Source of the DNA: Pseudomonadota bacterium
GTDB lineage: Bacteria > Pseudomonadota > Gammaproteobacteria > Steroidobacterales > Steroidobacteraceae
NCBI GenBank assembly: GCA_021838635.1
Contig: JAKCDC010000005.1
Location: forward strand, 61,857-125,856
DNA: 64,000 bases
Direction: 5' to 3'
In this document: positions 1 through 8,392 of the stretch, one piece after another
Layout of the letters: each line of letters begins with the position of its first letter
How positions within the stretch are numbered: the first letter of the stretch is position 1
The notes under the pieces: generated by a model
The model's database searches: none
What the model saw: the letters and a program-made list of their open reading frames with translations, nothing else
Told to the model about the DNA's origin: nothing
Translations under genes and position numbers: made by a program

Positions 1-2
1 GC

Positions 3-2318
3 CTGATCAGCGGCTACGATGTGCTGGCGCTGCGCTATGTGCGCAAGCGACTGCACTACGGGCGGGTACTGTTTACCGCGTTCATCGCCGCGGTGTTCGG
101 ACACAACCTCGGTTTTTCCGCGCTCACCGGCGGTGCGGTGCGGATGCGCCTGTACGCGGCGACCGCGATCAGCGCGGTCGAAGTGGCCGCCATCACGGTC
201 TTCTACAGCGTATCGATCGCGCTCGGCCTGACCTGCATCGCGGGTCTTTCATTCACCTTCGCCCCGCGTTTCGCCGCCACCGCACTCGGTGTTCCGATCC
301 GCTGGACCGAACTGGTCGGCGTGGCGCTGCTGCTGGCCGTATGCGCCTATCTGATCTGGGCCGGAGTCTCGCAGCGCGCCATTGAGATCCGCGGCTGGGC
401 GCTGCGCGCGCCCGGCTTCGCCCTCGGCGCCGGACAGACGCTGCTCAGCATGATTGATCTGAGCGTCGAGGGCTCGGTGCTGTGGTGGCTGCTGCCCCCA
501 AGCGCGCACATACGGCTCGCGCCGTTTATGGGCAGCTACGTGATCGCCCTGTCGGCCGGCATCCTCAGTCACGTACCCGGCGGCATCGGGGTGTTCGAGA
601 CCGTGATGCTGCTCGCCCTGCGCGGCGCGCCCACCGCATCGGTGCTCGGGGCGCTGCTCGCGTTCCGCGCGGTGTACTACCTCGCGCCGCTGCTGATCGG
701 GTCGGCGCTGTTCGGCTGGCAGGAAATCCGCTCGCGCCGCGGCGAGCTGGCACGGGCGCGCGCCCACGCGGCGATCTATGTGACACCCCTCGCGCCACAG
801 ATCGCCGGGTCGCTGGTATTTCTCGCCGGCGCACTGCTCGTGGTCGCCGCGCTGTGGCCACCGCTCGCGGTGCACATCCCGCTGCTCGGACGCACCCTGC
901 CCGAGACGGTGCCGCGGCTTGCCGGCCTTGCCGCGAGCCTCGCCGGCGGCGCACTGATGCTGCTGTCGCGCGCACTGTTCCGGCGCGTGCGCTCGGCACA
1001 CGCGCTGGCTTGGCGGCTGCTGGTATTCGCCATTGCGCTCTCGCCCGCTCAGGGTCTGTTCGTCGAGCAGGCCCCGCTCCTGGCGCTGGTGCTGTTGGTA
1101 CTGTGGCTCGGGCGCGATGCGTTCTATCGGCCAAGCGCGCTCATCGAAGAGCGGTTCACGCCGGCATGGCTCTGGGCGGTCGGCGGCGTGCTGGTGCTGA
1201 GTGTGTGGATCGGACTGCTGACGCAGCACGGCGCGGCGCAGGCCGCAGCGCCTGCGCGGCTCGCCGCGGTGCTGCCCGCGACACTGCTCGCCGCCGGGTT
1301 CATCGCGGTCAACCTCCTGCGGCCGGCGCCAGCGGAGCCCGCCGAGGCGAGCGGCGCGGACCTCACCCGCGCGCAGCAGCTGATCGAGCACAGCGCACAC
1401 AGCCTCGCCAATGCCGCCTTGAGCGGTGACAAGCGTCTGCTGTTCGCCGACACCGGCGCGGCGTTCCTCGCCTACCAGGTCGCCGGACGCAGCTGGATCG
1501 CACTCGGGGATCCGGTCGGGGAGCGCGCCGGGGGCGAGGAGCTGCTGTGGCGTTTCTGCCAGATCGCCGACCGCCACGGCGGCGAACCGGTGTTCTTCCA
1601 GGCCGGCAGCGCGTGGCTCGGAGCCTACGAAGACCTCGGTCTCGCCGCATTGCCCATCGGCGCGCAGGCACGGGTGCGGCTGGAACACCTCTCGCTCATC
1701 GGAGCGCAGCGCGCCGGCCTGCGCCACGCCGTGCAGTACGCGCATCGCGCGGGCCTGTCCTTCGAGGCCCATGCCGCCCCCCCGCCGGCACCGCTGCTGA
1801 GCGCGCTGCGCAGCGTCGCGCAAGCCTGGCTGGCGCGCCATGCCACCGGCGAGCGGCGCTTTGCGGTCGGACATTTCTCCACGCACTACCTGCAGCGATT
1901 TCCCCTGGCGGTGATTCGCCGCGGCGCCGAGCCGATCGCCTTCGCCAACCTCTGGCCCGCCGGCGATCGGGAGGAGATCACCTTCGATTTCATCCGGGTG
2001 CTGCCGCAGGCGCCCATCGGTACCACGAGCTACCTGCTGATCGAGACGCTGTTGTGGGCGCGCGCGCAGGGCTATCGCTGGGCCAACCTCGGCCTGGTGC
2101 CGCTCGCCGACCCGGAAGGCGCGATGCTTGCCCCAGCCTGGCAGCAGGCCGAGCGGCTCGTGTTCACCCACGGAGAACACTTCGAGCGCCTGGAGCAGAT
2201 GCGTCCGTATTTCGAGCGCTTCGAACCGCAGTGGGAGACACGCTACCTGCTGGCGCGCAGCGACATCGGGTTGCCGCGCGTGCTGCGCGATCTGGCCCAC
2301 CTGATCGGCGGGGGATAG
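3..2318 (+). CDS. mprF: MprF-type lysyl/alanyl-phosphatidylglycerol synthase and flippase, 5' end outside window
   Basis: The reading frame is open from the first bases of the window, so the gene starts upstream and only the last 771 residues are present. Full MprF proteins are about 850 residues, so roughly 80-100 N-terminal residues are missing. The visible part has a polytopic membrane region to about residue 440, then a soluble C-terminal DUF2156 (GNAT-like) catalytic domain from about residue 450. Family members transfer an amino acid from aminoacyl-tRNA to phosphatidylglycerol and flip the product, which reduces membrane negative charge and gives resistance to cationic peptides. The specific amino acid cannot be read from sequence. 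It is co-directional with the next two genes and has no obvious flagellar role. Confidence 0.88.
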   Translation: MISGYDVLALRYVRKRLHYGRVLFTAFIAAVFGHNLGFSALTGGAVRMRLYAATAISAVEVAAITVFYSVSIALGLTCIAGLSFTFAPRFAATALGVPIRWTELVGVALLLAVCAYLIWAGVSQRAIEIRGWALRAPGFALGAGQTLLSMIDLSVEGSVLWWLLPPSAHIRLAPFMGSYVIALSAGILSHVPGGIGVFETVMLLALRGAPTASVLGALLAFRAVYYLAPLLIGSALFGWQEIRSRRGELARARAHAAIYVTPLAPQIAGSLVFLAGALLVVAALWPPLAVHIPLLGRTLPETVPRLAGLAASLAGGALMLLSRALFRRVRSAHALAWRLLVFAIALSPAQGLFVEQAPLLALVLLVLWLGRDAFYRPSALIEERFTPAWLWAVGGVLVLSVWIGLLTQHGAAQAAAPARLAAVLPATLLAAGFIAVNLLRPAPAEPAEASGADLTRAQQLIEHSAHSLANAALSGDKRLLFADTGAAFLAYQVAGRSWIALGDPVGERAGGEELLWRFCQIADRHGGEPVFFQAGSAWLGAYEDLGLAALPIGAQARVRLEHLSLIGAQRAGLRHAVQYAHRAGLSFEAHAAPPPAPLLSALRSVAQAWLARHATGERRFAVGHFSTHYLQRFPLAVIRRGAEPIAFANLWPAGDREEITFDFIRVLPQAPIGTTSYLLIETLLWARAQGYRWANLGLVPLADPEGAMLAPAWQQAERLVFTHGEHFERLEQMRPYFERFEPQWETRYLLARSDIGLPRVLRDLAHLIGGG

Positions 2319-2389
2319 ACGGGCGGTCGCCGCACTGCCAGACCCCCGTACGAGCACGAGGGCAATCCGGGCGCAGGTGGGTTATGATC

Positions 2390-3145
2390 ATGAACCGGCT
2401 GTGGCTATCAGACCAAGAGCAGCGTAGCGCCACCGTGCCTCATATCGACTCGGAAAGCCGCCTGATCTGCGAGCACGGCACGCGCCTGGTGCTCACCTGC
2501 CCGCATTGCCAGGCCGTCGCGCACATCAGCCCGATCGCGATCCCGCGCTTCCAGGAGCTGCAGTCCTACCGCCCGGCGCAGATCGGCGTGGTGTTCCGCT
2601 GCGATGCGTGCCTGGCGCCGATCTTCCTGCGCTTCACCGCCCGCGCCTATGCCCCAACGCGCATCGAACTGGCGCCCCAGTTCGCCGAGGTGGAACGCGC
2701 ACGCGAACGATTCGACTGCACCCACCTGCCGGAGGACGTGGAGCTGCTCTTCAAGGAAGCCCTGCTGTGTTTCTCCGGAGGCGCCTACAATGCATTTGCC
2801 TCGATGTGCCGGCGCACCGCCCAGGCACTGTTCAGCGATCTCGGCGAAGCCGGCAAACTCAGACTGTTCGATGCGCTGAACGAAGTGCGCGACATCGCCG
2901 CGCTCGCCCCGGAGACGTTCGCAAAAATCCGCAGCGTGCTGTTCGGCATCGCTTCGGACCCCCGACCCGGCATCCCGCTGCTGCAGAGCCATGAGGCGGG
3001 GGTGCTGCTGGAGGTGATGAAGGATCTGCTCTACCAGACCTACGTGCGCCGGGGACGGCTGGAGCAGGCCATGCGGGTCCGCCGGTTCTTCTACGAAGAA
3101 GCGCGCAACCCACCGCGGGTCAGCTCGCTGCCGAACGCCGGCTGA
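2390..3145 (+). CDS. DUF4145-like protein with zinc-ribbon-like Cys pairs
   Basis: This 251-residue soluble protein has an N-terminal segment with CPHC and CDAC cysteine pairs (a treble-clef or zinc-ribbon pattern). An alpha-helical region follows that resembles DUF4145 (FKEALLCFSGGAYNAFASMCRR). An in-frame ATG lies at 2384, but AGGTGG at 2375-2380 sits 9 nt before the ATG at 2390 and only 3 nt before 2384, so 2390 is preferred. It lies between mprF and a PilZ-like gene on the same strand. DUF4145 domains occur in restriction-associated and stand-alone proteins without one fixed function, so none is assigned. The family call is from recognised motifs only. Confidence 0.65.
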   Translation: MNRLWLSDQEQRSATVPHIDSESRLICEHGTRLVLTCPHCQAVAHISPIAIPRFQELQSYRPAQIGVVFRCDACLAPIFLRFTARAYAPTRIELAPQFAEVERARERFDCTHLPEDVELLFKEALLCFSGGAYNAFASMCRRTAQALFSDLGEAGKLRLFDALNEVRDIAALAPETFAKIRSVLFGIASDPRPGIPLLQSHEAGVLLEVMKDLLYQTYVRRGRLEQAMRVRRFFYEEARNPPRVSSLPNAG

Positions 3146-3175
3146 GCGATAACCGGTCGGGGCCACCGACGGATC

Positions 3176-3742
3176 ATGATCGACACCGCCGATACCATCG
3201 TTCTGTACGAAGAACTCGCCGTCGAGGACGTGCTACCCCTGCACTGGGACGAACAGGCGCCCCACCCGGCTGCGGCCGCCGCGCTCGCCGAGCGCAACCT
3301 GCAGGTGCTGCAGGCCTGGGACGCGTTGGAAGATCACGGTGTGGTCGAGAAGCCCGACGAGACGGCGCCTCTGGCGGCAGATATTCAGCGCCTGGACCGC
3401 AAGATGACGCTGCTGCTGGGGTTGGTCGGCCAGCTGCTCGCGGTCAATCGCCCGCGACCACGGCCGATACCGCTGCGGTTCAATGCCCGCGGCGCACTCT
3501 GGCGGGCCGTTGAGGCGCCGCCGTCGATCGGGACGCGCGGCCACCTGGAGATCTATCTGCACGAGTGCGTGGCGCAACCGCTGCGGTTCGCCGCCGAGGT
3601 CACCACCGTGTCGCCCGCCGGGGAGATCGAAGTGCGCTTTGCGCCCCTCGATGACGCACTCTCGGGCATCCTCGCCAAAATCGCCTTCCGCCGTCATCGG
3701 CGCCAGATCGCCGGTCGGCACGGACCGAAACAGCCGGGTTGA
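3176..3742 (+). CDS. PilZ-like domain protein
   Basis: This 188-residue soluble protein has a helical N-terminal half and a C-terminal beta-rich segment (about residues 95-180) that resembles an atypical PilZ fold. PilZ proteins are cyclic-di-GMP receptors, and several act as flagellar brakes. The canonical RxxxR and D/NxSxxG motifs are not clearly present: an Arg-rich patch (RRHRRQ) is at the end of the domain instead of at its start. Nucleotide binding is therefore uncertain. It converges with fliK with a gap of only 15 bp, which supports a link to motility but does not prove one. The start ATG has only a weak ribosome site. Confidence 0.6.
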   Translation: MIDTADTIVLYEELAVEDVLPLHWDEQAPHPAAAAALAERNLQVLQAWDALEDHGVVEKPDETAPLAADIQRLDRKMTLLLGLVGQLLAVNRPRPRPIPLRFNARGALWRAVEAPPSIGTRGHLEIYLHECVAQPLRFAAEVTTVSPAGEIEVRFAPLDDALSGILAKIAFRRHRRQIAGRHGPKQPG

Positions 3743-3757
3743 GCGCCTCGGCACGCC

Positions 3758-4927
3758 TCAGGCGTAGGTGTCGATCAGACCGGCACCGGCCAGTCCCACG
3801 CTGACCGTCCCGGCAGTGCCGTCTGCCGGGACGGCCTCGCCCACCGCACTGACCGCCGGTCGCACCGTCGGACGTGAATCCCGCGGTGCATTCTGCGACA
3901 CGCCCGAATCGGTGAGGGCGAGGCCCTGACGGGCAAACATGGCGCGCAGCTGCGGCAGCGCCTGCGAGAGCGCCTGACGGGTTTCCGGCTGCGCCGCCCC
4001 GAACCACACGCTCGCCTGCCCGCGGTGCACCGAGATGCTCACCTGCACCGGACCGAGATGCTGCGGCGCCATTTGCAGCGACGCGTTCTGCACGCCTTTG
4101 CTCACCATCCAGGTCAGCTGCGTGCCTAGCTGTTCGTTCCAACCACTTGAGCCGACTGGCGCACTCAGCGCCGCGCTCGGCACCGCAGCCTCCGCGCGTG
4201 CCGCGGAATGCAAACCGGCGGCGAACTGACCGGCGCTGACCATTTGCGCGGCACTGCCACTCGGCCCCGCGGGCGCCGGCGCGGCGTGCGCTTCGGCAGC
4301 CGGGAGCTGCATCTGGGTCTTGGTCTGGATCAATTTGTGCGCCGCACTCTCGGCAGCGAGAGTGGACGAAGTGATGTGGCTCGCGCCATCGGCCTGCATC
4401 GCAGCCGACGCTGATGTCTTGCCCGCAGTGGCCGCGGGCGTGATGACCGCGGTGACCGGCACCGCCTGAGCCATCAGCACCATCGCCGCGCTGACCGGAT
4501 CAGACGGGCGCGCCTTGTCTACCGGGAGCGTCGCGGGCTTGGCGGTCTTGCCAACGAGCGCCGCCGCCGGGGTCTTCGCGGGCGCCGCGAGCGACTGCGC
4601 GAGCGCCTGAGAGAAATTCTTCCCCGTCGGTGCACTGTTCTTCGCCTGCGTACCGCTGCGCGCGCGAGGCGGCGCCGCAGCGCTCTTGCTGCGCCCGCTG
4701 TACTGCGGTGCGCCAGGCTCTGGGGCGCTCGGCGCCGGTGCGCCCCGCTGTGCGTTGGCCGTGCCGGACGGACTCGAGGCGCCGGCCCCATCGCCCGAAC
4801 CGATGCTGCCGGCGCCGCCGGAGTCGCCGGCGCCCAACACCGGACCTACCGCCGGACCCTGTGACGACGGACCGGCCGGGGCATTGGCGCCCGACACTCC
4901 GACTGAAAGGATAGATTCAGGGGACAC
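3758..4927 (-). CDS. fliK: Flagellar hook-length control protein FliK
   Basis: FliK is the secreted molecular ruler that measures hook length and switches FlhB specificity from rod/hook to filament export. The first ~270 residues are low complexity, rich in Ala, Pro, Gly and Ser, as usual for the ruler part. The C-terminal ~120 residues carry the Flg_hook domain (LGTQLTWMVSKG, LQMAPQHLGPVQVSI). The GTG at 4927 is chosen because GGAG lies 8 nt upstream and it overlaps the fliJ stop by 11 nt. An upstream ATG at 4978 would overlap fliJ by 62 nt and has a poor ribosome site. From 4927 the protein is 389 residues. It is the last gene of the fliEFGHIJK block. Confidence 0.88.
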   Translation of the reverse strand: MSPESILSVGVSGANAPAGPSSQGPAVGPVLGAGDSGGAGSIGSGDGAGASSPSGTANAQRGAPAPSAPEPGAPQYSGRSKSAAAPPRARSGTQAKNSAPTGKNFSQALAQSLAAPAKTPAAALVGKTAKPATLPVDKARPSDPVSAAMVLMAQAVPVTAVITPAATAGKTSASAAMQADGASHITSSTLAAESAAHKLIQTKTQMQLPAAEAHAAPAPAGPSGSAAQMVSAGQFAAGLHSAARAEAAVPSAALSAPVGSSGWNEQLGTQLTWMVSKGVQNASLQMAPQHLGPVQVSISVHRGQASVWFGAAQPETRQALSQALPQLRAMFARQGLALTDSGVSQNAPRDSRPTVRPAVSAVGEAVPADGTAGTVSVGLAGAGLIDTYA

Positions 4928-5372
4928 GCAGTGAGCTCCGTCGACTCCAGGACTGTTGCGATCGTTCGTCCGTTTCATTCTGGTCGCGCCGCTCTTGCAC
5001 GCGCCGCTCCTCGGCCCGCCAGTGCTCGGCGACAGTTTCGACCGCAGCAGCACGCCGTGCAGCGCCGCGCCAATTCTCCAGCTCCGTGCTGCGCGCCGTC
5101 TCGGCCTGCGTGACAATCCGCGCCTGATGCTGCAGAGCCTCGTCCAGGCGACAGAGAAAGACCTGATATTCGCGCACGCCGGCGCCATTCAGACCCGTCT
5201 GCGCACGGCGCGCAAATTCCTGCATATACGCGCTGCGATAGCCCTCGAGTTCCTGCAACCTCGCCTGCGCCTCGCTCACTTGACGCTCGCACACCGCGAG
5301 CGCTTCGGCGCGCTGGCGCTCATGGTCATCGACCACGCGTTGCACCATGTCGATCCGTTGTGTCTTTTTCAT
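4917..5372 (-). CDS. fliJ: Flagellar export chaperone/ATPase-stalk protein FliJ
   Basis: This 151-residue protein is almost entirely predicted coiled coil, rich in Arg, Glu, Gln and Ala, as in FliJ. FliJ inserts in the FliI hexamer ring like the gamma subunit of F-ATPase and contacts FlhA and escort chaperones. The ATG at 5372 overlaps the fliI stop codon by one base (TGATG) with GAAGGA just upstream, giving translational coupling. A TTG one codon earlier is less likely. Its place between fliI and fliK is the standard order. Confidence 0.9.
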   Translation of the reverse strand: MKKTQRIDMVQRVVDDHERQRAEALAVCERQVSEAQARLQELEGYRSAYMQEFARRAQTGLNGAGVREYQVFLCRLDEALQHQARIVTQAETARSTELENWRGAARRAAAVETVAEHWRAEERRVQERRDQNETDERSQQSWSRRSSLRVP

Positions 5373-6730
5373 CAATTTCCTTCCGCGAGCACACTCTCGA
5401 GGGCGCCCAAGCTCGCCCCGAGATCCACACGCTCATGCACGTCTTGCTGGAGAAACTGCTGCATTCGCGGCCAGCGATTGATGGCCTGATCAACACGCGG
5501 ATCGCTGCCGCGCTGGTAGGCGCCGATCGCCACCAGATCACGATGCTGCTGATAGGTGGAGAGAATCTGGCGGAACTGCCGCGCGCTCGCAAAATGTGCC
5601 GGCGAGACAATTTCATTCATCACACGGCTGACGGATGCTTCGATGTCGATGGCAGGGTAATGGCCACCTTCCGCGATCCGCCGCGACAACACGATATGTC
5701 CGTCAAGGATGGCGCGAGCCGAATCAGCGATCGGATCGTTCTGATCGTCGCCTTCGGTGAGCACGGTGTAGAACGCAGTGATCGATCCGCTGCCTTCGGC
5801 GCCATTACCAGCACGCTCGACCAGCTGCGGCAGGCGCGCGAACACCGAGGGCGGGTAGCCCTTGGTGGCGGGTGCCTCGCCGATCGCGAGGGAAATCTCG
5901 CGCTGGGCCTGGGCGAAGCGCGTCAGCGAATCCATCAACAGCAACACATTTGCGCCCCGATCGCGGAAATACTCCGCGATCGCCGTGGACAGCCACGCGC
6001 CGCGCAAACGCGTCAGCGGAGGTGCATCCGCCGGCGCGGCCACTACCACCGCACGGGTACGGTCCTGCGGACCGAGAATGCGCTCGACGAACTCCTTGAC
6101 CTCGCGGCCGCGCTCGCCGATCAGGCCGACGACGATCACCTGCGCACTGGTGTAGCGGGCCATCATGCCGAGCAGCATGCTCTTGCCGACGCCGCTGCCG
6201 GCGAACAGGCCGACGCGCTGCCCACGACCGATGGTCAGCAGCGAATTGATCGCGCGCACCCCGACATCGAGCGGAGCGCTGATCGGCTGGCGCGCCAACG
6301 GGTTGATCGGCCGCCCGGTGAGACGGACCGTGTCGGTGCAGCCAAGGGGACCGAGTCCATCGAGAGGTTGGGCGCTACCGTCGACGATGCGCCCGAGCAG
6401 TTGCTCCCCGACGTGCACCGTCCCGGCGTGCCGGCGCGGAATGACGCGCGCGTTCGGACCGAGTCCATGCGCATCACCGGCAGGCATCAGATAGAGCCGG
6501 TCGCCGGCAAAGCCAACGACCTCCGATTCGATAACTGAGCCGTCTCCAGCAATCACGTCGCAATAGTCGCCGACCGCGGCCTGACATCCGGCGGCCTCGA
6601 GCGTCAAGCCCACCATGCGCGTCAGACTGCCTTCAAGCGGCGGCGCTTCGGTCTGTCCGACCGCAAGCCGGGTACGGCGCAATCCGGCGCTCCAGGCAGC
6701 GGCGCGTTTCAGCGGCACGACGTCGCTCAT
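5372..6730 (-). CDS. fliI: Flagellum-specific ATPase FliI
   Basis: This 452-residue protein is the hexameric ATPase of the flagellar type III export apparatus, related to the F1 beta subunit. The Walker A loop (AGSGVGKS) is at about residues 177-184, followed by the [10 protein letters not shown] segment and a Walker B region ([11 protein letters not shown]). Its length matches the family (440-460). The ATG overlaps the fliH stop (ATGA), so the genes are translationally coupled. FliH, FliI and FliJ form the cytoplasmic complex docking on FlhA and the C ring. Confidence 0.96.
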   Translation of the reverse strand: MSDVVPLKRAAAWSAGLRRTRLAVGQTEAPPLEGSLTRMVGLTLEAAGCQAAVGDYCDVIAGDGSVIESEVVGFAGDRLYLMPAGDAHGLGPNARVIPRRHAGTVHVGEQLLGRIVDGSAQPLDGLGPLGCTDTVRLTGRPINPLARQPISAPLDVGVRAINSLLTIGRGQRVGLFAGSGVGKSMLLGMMARYTSAQVIVVGLIGERGREVKEFVERILGPQDRTRAVVVAAPADAPPLTRLRGAWLSTAIAEYFRDRGANVLLLMDSLTRFAQAQREISLAIGEAPATKGYPPSVFARLPQLVERAGNGAEGSGSITAFYTVLTEGDDQNDPIADSARAILDGHIVLSRRIAEGGHYPAIDIEASVSRVMNEIVSPAHFASARQFRQILSTYQQHRDLVAIGAYQRGSDPRVDQAINRWPRMQQFLQQDVHERVDLGASLGALESVLAEGN

Positions 6731-7383
6731 GGTGCCTCCGCGGCAGCGGCGCGATCTGCCGTGCGTTCATCGCCGAGTGCATTGGCGGCGATGGCCGCAA
6801 TGCGACTCTCCATGCGCGCATCGACCCGGGACGCCTCGCTCTGCACGATGCAACCCCCGCGGGTCACGGTCGGATCCTCGACCAGGCTCCAGGCACGCTC
6901 ACCACTACCTGCGCCCAGGCGCTCGCGCACCGTCTTGGCGTCCTCCGGATGCAGTTGCACGCGTATCTCGCGGGCTGCCAACGGCAGCTGCGCGAGCGAT
7001 TCACGCACAATTGCGATGATCTGCGCCGGCTCGGTGCGCAGCTCCCGCCGCGCCAGCTGCTTGCCGACCGCGAGGGCGAGTTCGACCAGTTCGTACTCGA
7101 CCTCGGCATCGAGCGACTCGAGTGGCCGGGCGAGCTGCGCGAGGAGTGCATCGAGACGCTGCACGCGCTCATCGAGTGCCGCCAGACGCGCGCGCAGTTC
7201 AGCATCGGCGCGCTCCATGCCCGCCTGGTAGCCGCGCGCTTCGGCTTGCTGCTGCGCATGACGCAGCTCATTGTCATCGCGTCGCCGTGCATCGGCGAGT
7301 TCGATGACCGGCCCGCTGACCTCGGGCAACTGCCAGCGCTCGACCGCCGCGGTACCGGTGAATCGTTCCCGCCGCTCAGACAA
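6727..7383 (-). CDS. fliH: Flagellar assembly protein FliH
   Basis: This 218-residue protein matches FliH, the dimeric stator that tethers FliI to the C ring via FliN. The middle is a charged coiled coil with Ala and Gly periodicity (about residues 40-110), and the C-terminal domain resembles the F-ATPase delta subunit. The start is an unusual TTG at 7383, supported by GGAG 6 nt upstream. It overlaps the end of fliG by 8 nt. The next in-frame Met (about residue 56) would remove the FliN-binding N-terminus. Confidence 0.9.
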   Translation of the reverse strand: MSERRERFTGTAAVERWQLPEVSGPVIELADARRRDDNELRHAQQQAEARGYQAGMERADAELRARLAALDERVQRLDALLAQLARPLESLDAEVEYELVELALAVGKQLARRELRTEPAQIIAIVRESLAQLPLAAREIRVQLHPEDAKTVRERLGAGSGERAWSLVEDPTVTRGGCIVQSEASRVDARMESRIAAIAANALGDERTADRAAAAEAP

Positions 7384-8392
7384 ACTGCTCTCCCTTGCCG
7401 CCGAGCGCGATGGTGCCGGCTTCAGCGAGCTTGCGGGCGAGCTTGAGAATTTCCTTCTGTGCGCCTTCGACTTCCGAGACGCGTACCGGGCCCTTGGCTT
7501 CCAGATCGTCCTTGAGCATTTCCGCGGCGCGCTGCGACATGTTCTTGTACATTTTCTCCTTCAAAGGTTCATCGGTGCCCTTCAGGGCAAGCAACAGCTG
7601 ATCGCTCGACACCTGGCGCAGCAGCTCCTGCATTCCACGGTCATCCAGATCGAGCAGGTTGTCGAATACGAACACCAGCTCCTCGATGCGCGCGGCCAGC
7701 GCCTCGTCGCTCTTGGCGACCTGCTCCATCAGAACGCTCTCCTGGCTCGGCTCGAGGAAATTGATGATATTGGCAGCCGCTTTGGCGCCGCCGAGCACGG
7801 ACGTCTTGCCGCTTGATTTGCCTGCGAATTGCTTCTCGATGATGTCATCGAGCTCACTGAGTGCGCTCGGCTGCACCCCATCGAGCAGCGCGATGCGCGC
7901 GACCACTTCCGAGCGCATGTTGGCCGGCAACAGCGTCAGCACCTCGGCGGCCTGATCCGGATCGAGGTAGGCGAGCACGATGGCAATGGTCTGGGGGTGC
8001 TCAAGGCGAATGAGTTCCGCCACCGCGCGCGGATCCATCCATTTCAGCGCCTCGAGTCCCTTGGTGCTGCGGCCGATGCTGATGCGGTCGATGATGCTCT
8101 CGGCCTTGTCCGCTCCGAGGGCATCGACCAGCACTTTGCGCAGAAACTCATCGGCGCCGACGCCCACCGAGGTCTGCCGCTCGACGCTCGCAGTGAATTC
8201 GGTGATAACGCCCTGCACCTCATCGAGCGAGACGTTGCTGAGGCGCGCCATCGCCGCGCCGATGCGCTGGACTTCCTTCGCGCCCATGTGCTTGAGCACC
8301 TGGGCCGCCTCGCCCTCCCCGAGCGTCAGCAGCAGGATGGCCGCCCGCTCAGTGCCACTGCGCGCGGCATCTTTGGCATTGCGCTCAGTCAT
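7376..8392 (-). CDS. fliG: Flagellar motor switch protein FliG
   Basis: This 338-residue protein is the rotor component that contacts the MS ring (FliF), FliM and the stator. The middle domain has the EHPQTIA motif (RLEHPQTIAIVLAYL). The C-terminal domain carries the charged torque helix (LVFVFDNLLDLDDRGMQELL) with the Arg and Asp residues that face the stator. Length is typical (330-340). It overlaps fliF by 8 nt and fliH by 8 nt, so the fliF-G-H-I-J set is one coupled unit. Confidence 0.96.
   Translation of the reverse strand: MTERNAKDAARSGTERAAILLLTLGEGEAAQVLKHMGAKEVQRIGAAMARLSNVSLDEVQGVITEFTASVERQTSVGVGADEFLRKVLVDALGADKAESIIDRISIGRSTKGLEALKWMDPRAVAELIRLEHPQTIAIVLAYLDPDQAAEVLTLLPANMRSEVVARIALLDGVQPSALSELDDIIEKQFAGKSSGKTSVLGGAKAAANIINFLEPSQESVLMEQVAKSDEALAARIEELVFVFDNLLDLDDRGMQELLRQVSSDQLLLALKGTDEPLKEKMYKNMSQRAAEMLKDDLEAKGPVRVSEVEGAQKEILKLARKLAEAGTIALGGKGEQFV

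Noticed and set aside
249..2357. Very long open frame antisense to mprF (702 codons)
   Set aside because: Antisense shadow caused by GC-rich codon bias; the product is rich in Arg, Gln and Gly with no recognisable domain, while the plus strand encodes a clear MprF.
3188..3195. GCCGATAC, a sigma-28 -10-like box at the start of the PilZ-like gene
   Set aside because: No TAAAG or TCAAG element occurs at the required spacing upstream.
3753..3765. ACGCCT-C-AGGCGT palindrome at the convergent ends of the PilZ-like gene and fliK
   Set aside because: Short, with a one-base centre and no T-run on either strand; not enough to call a terminator.
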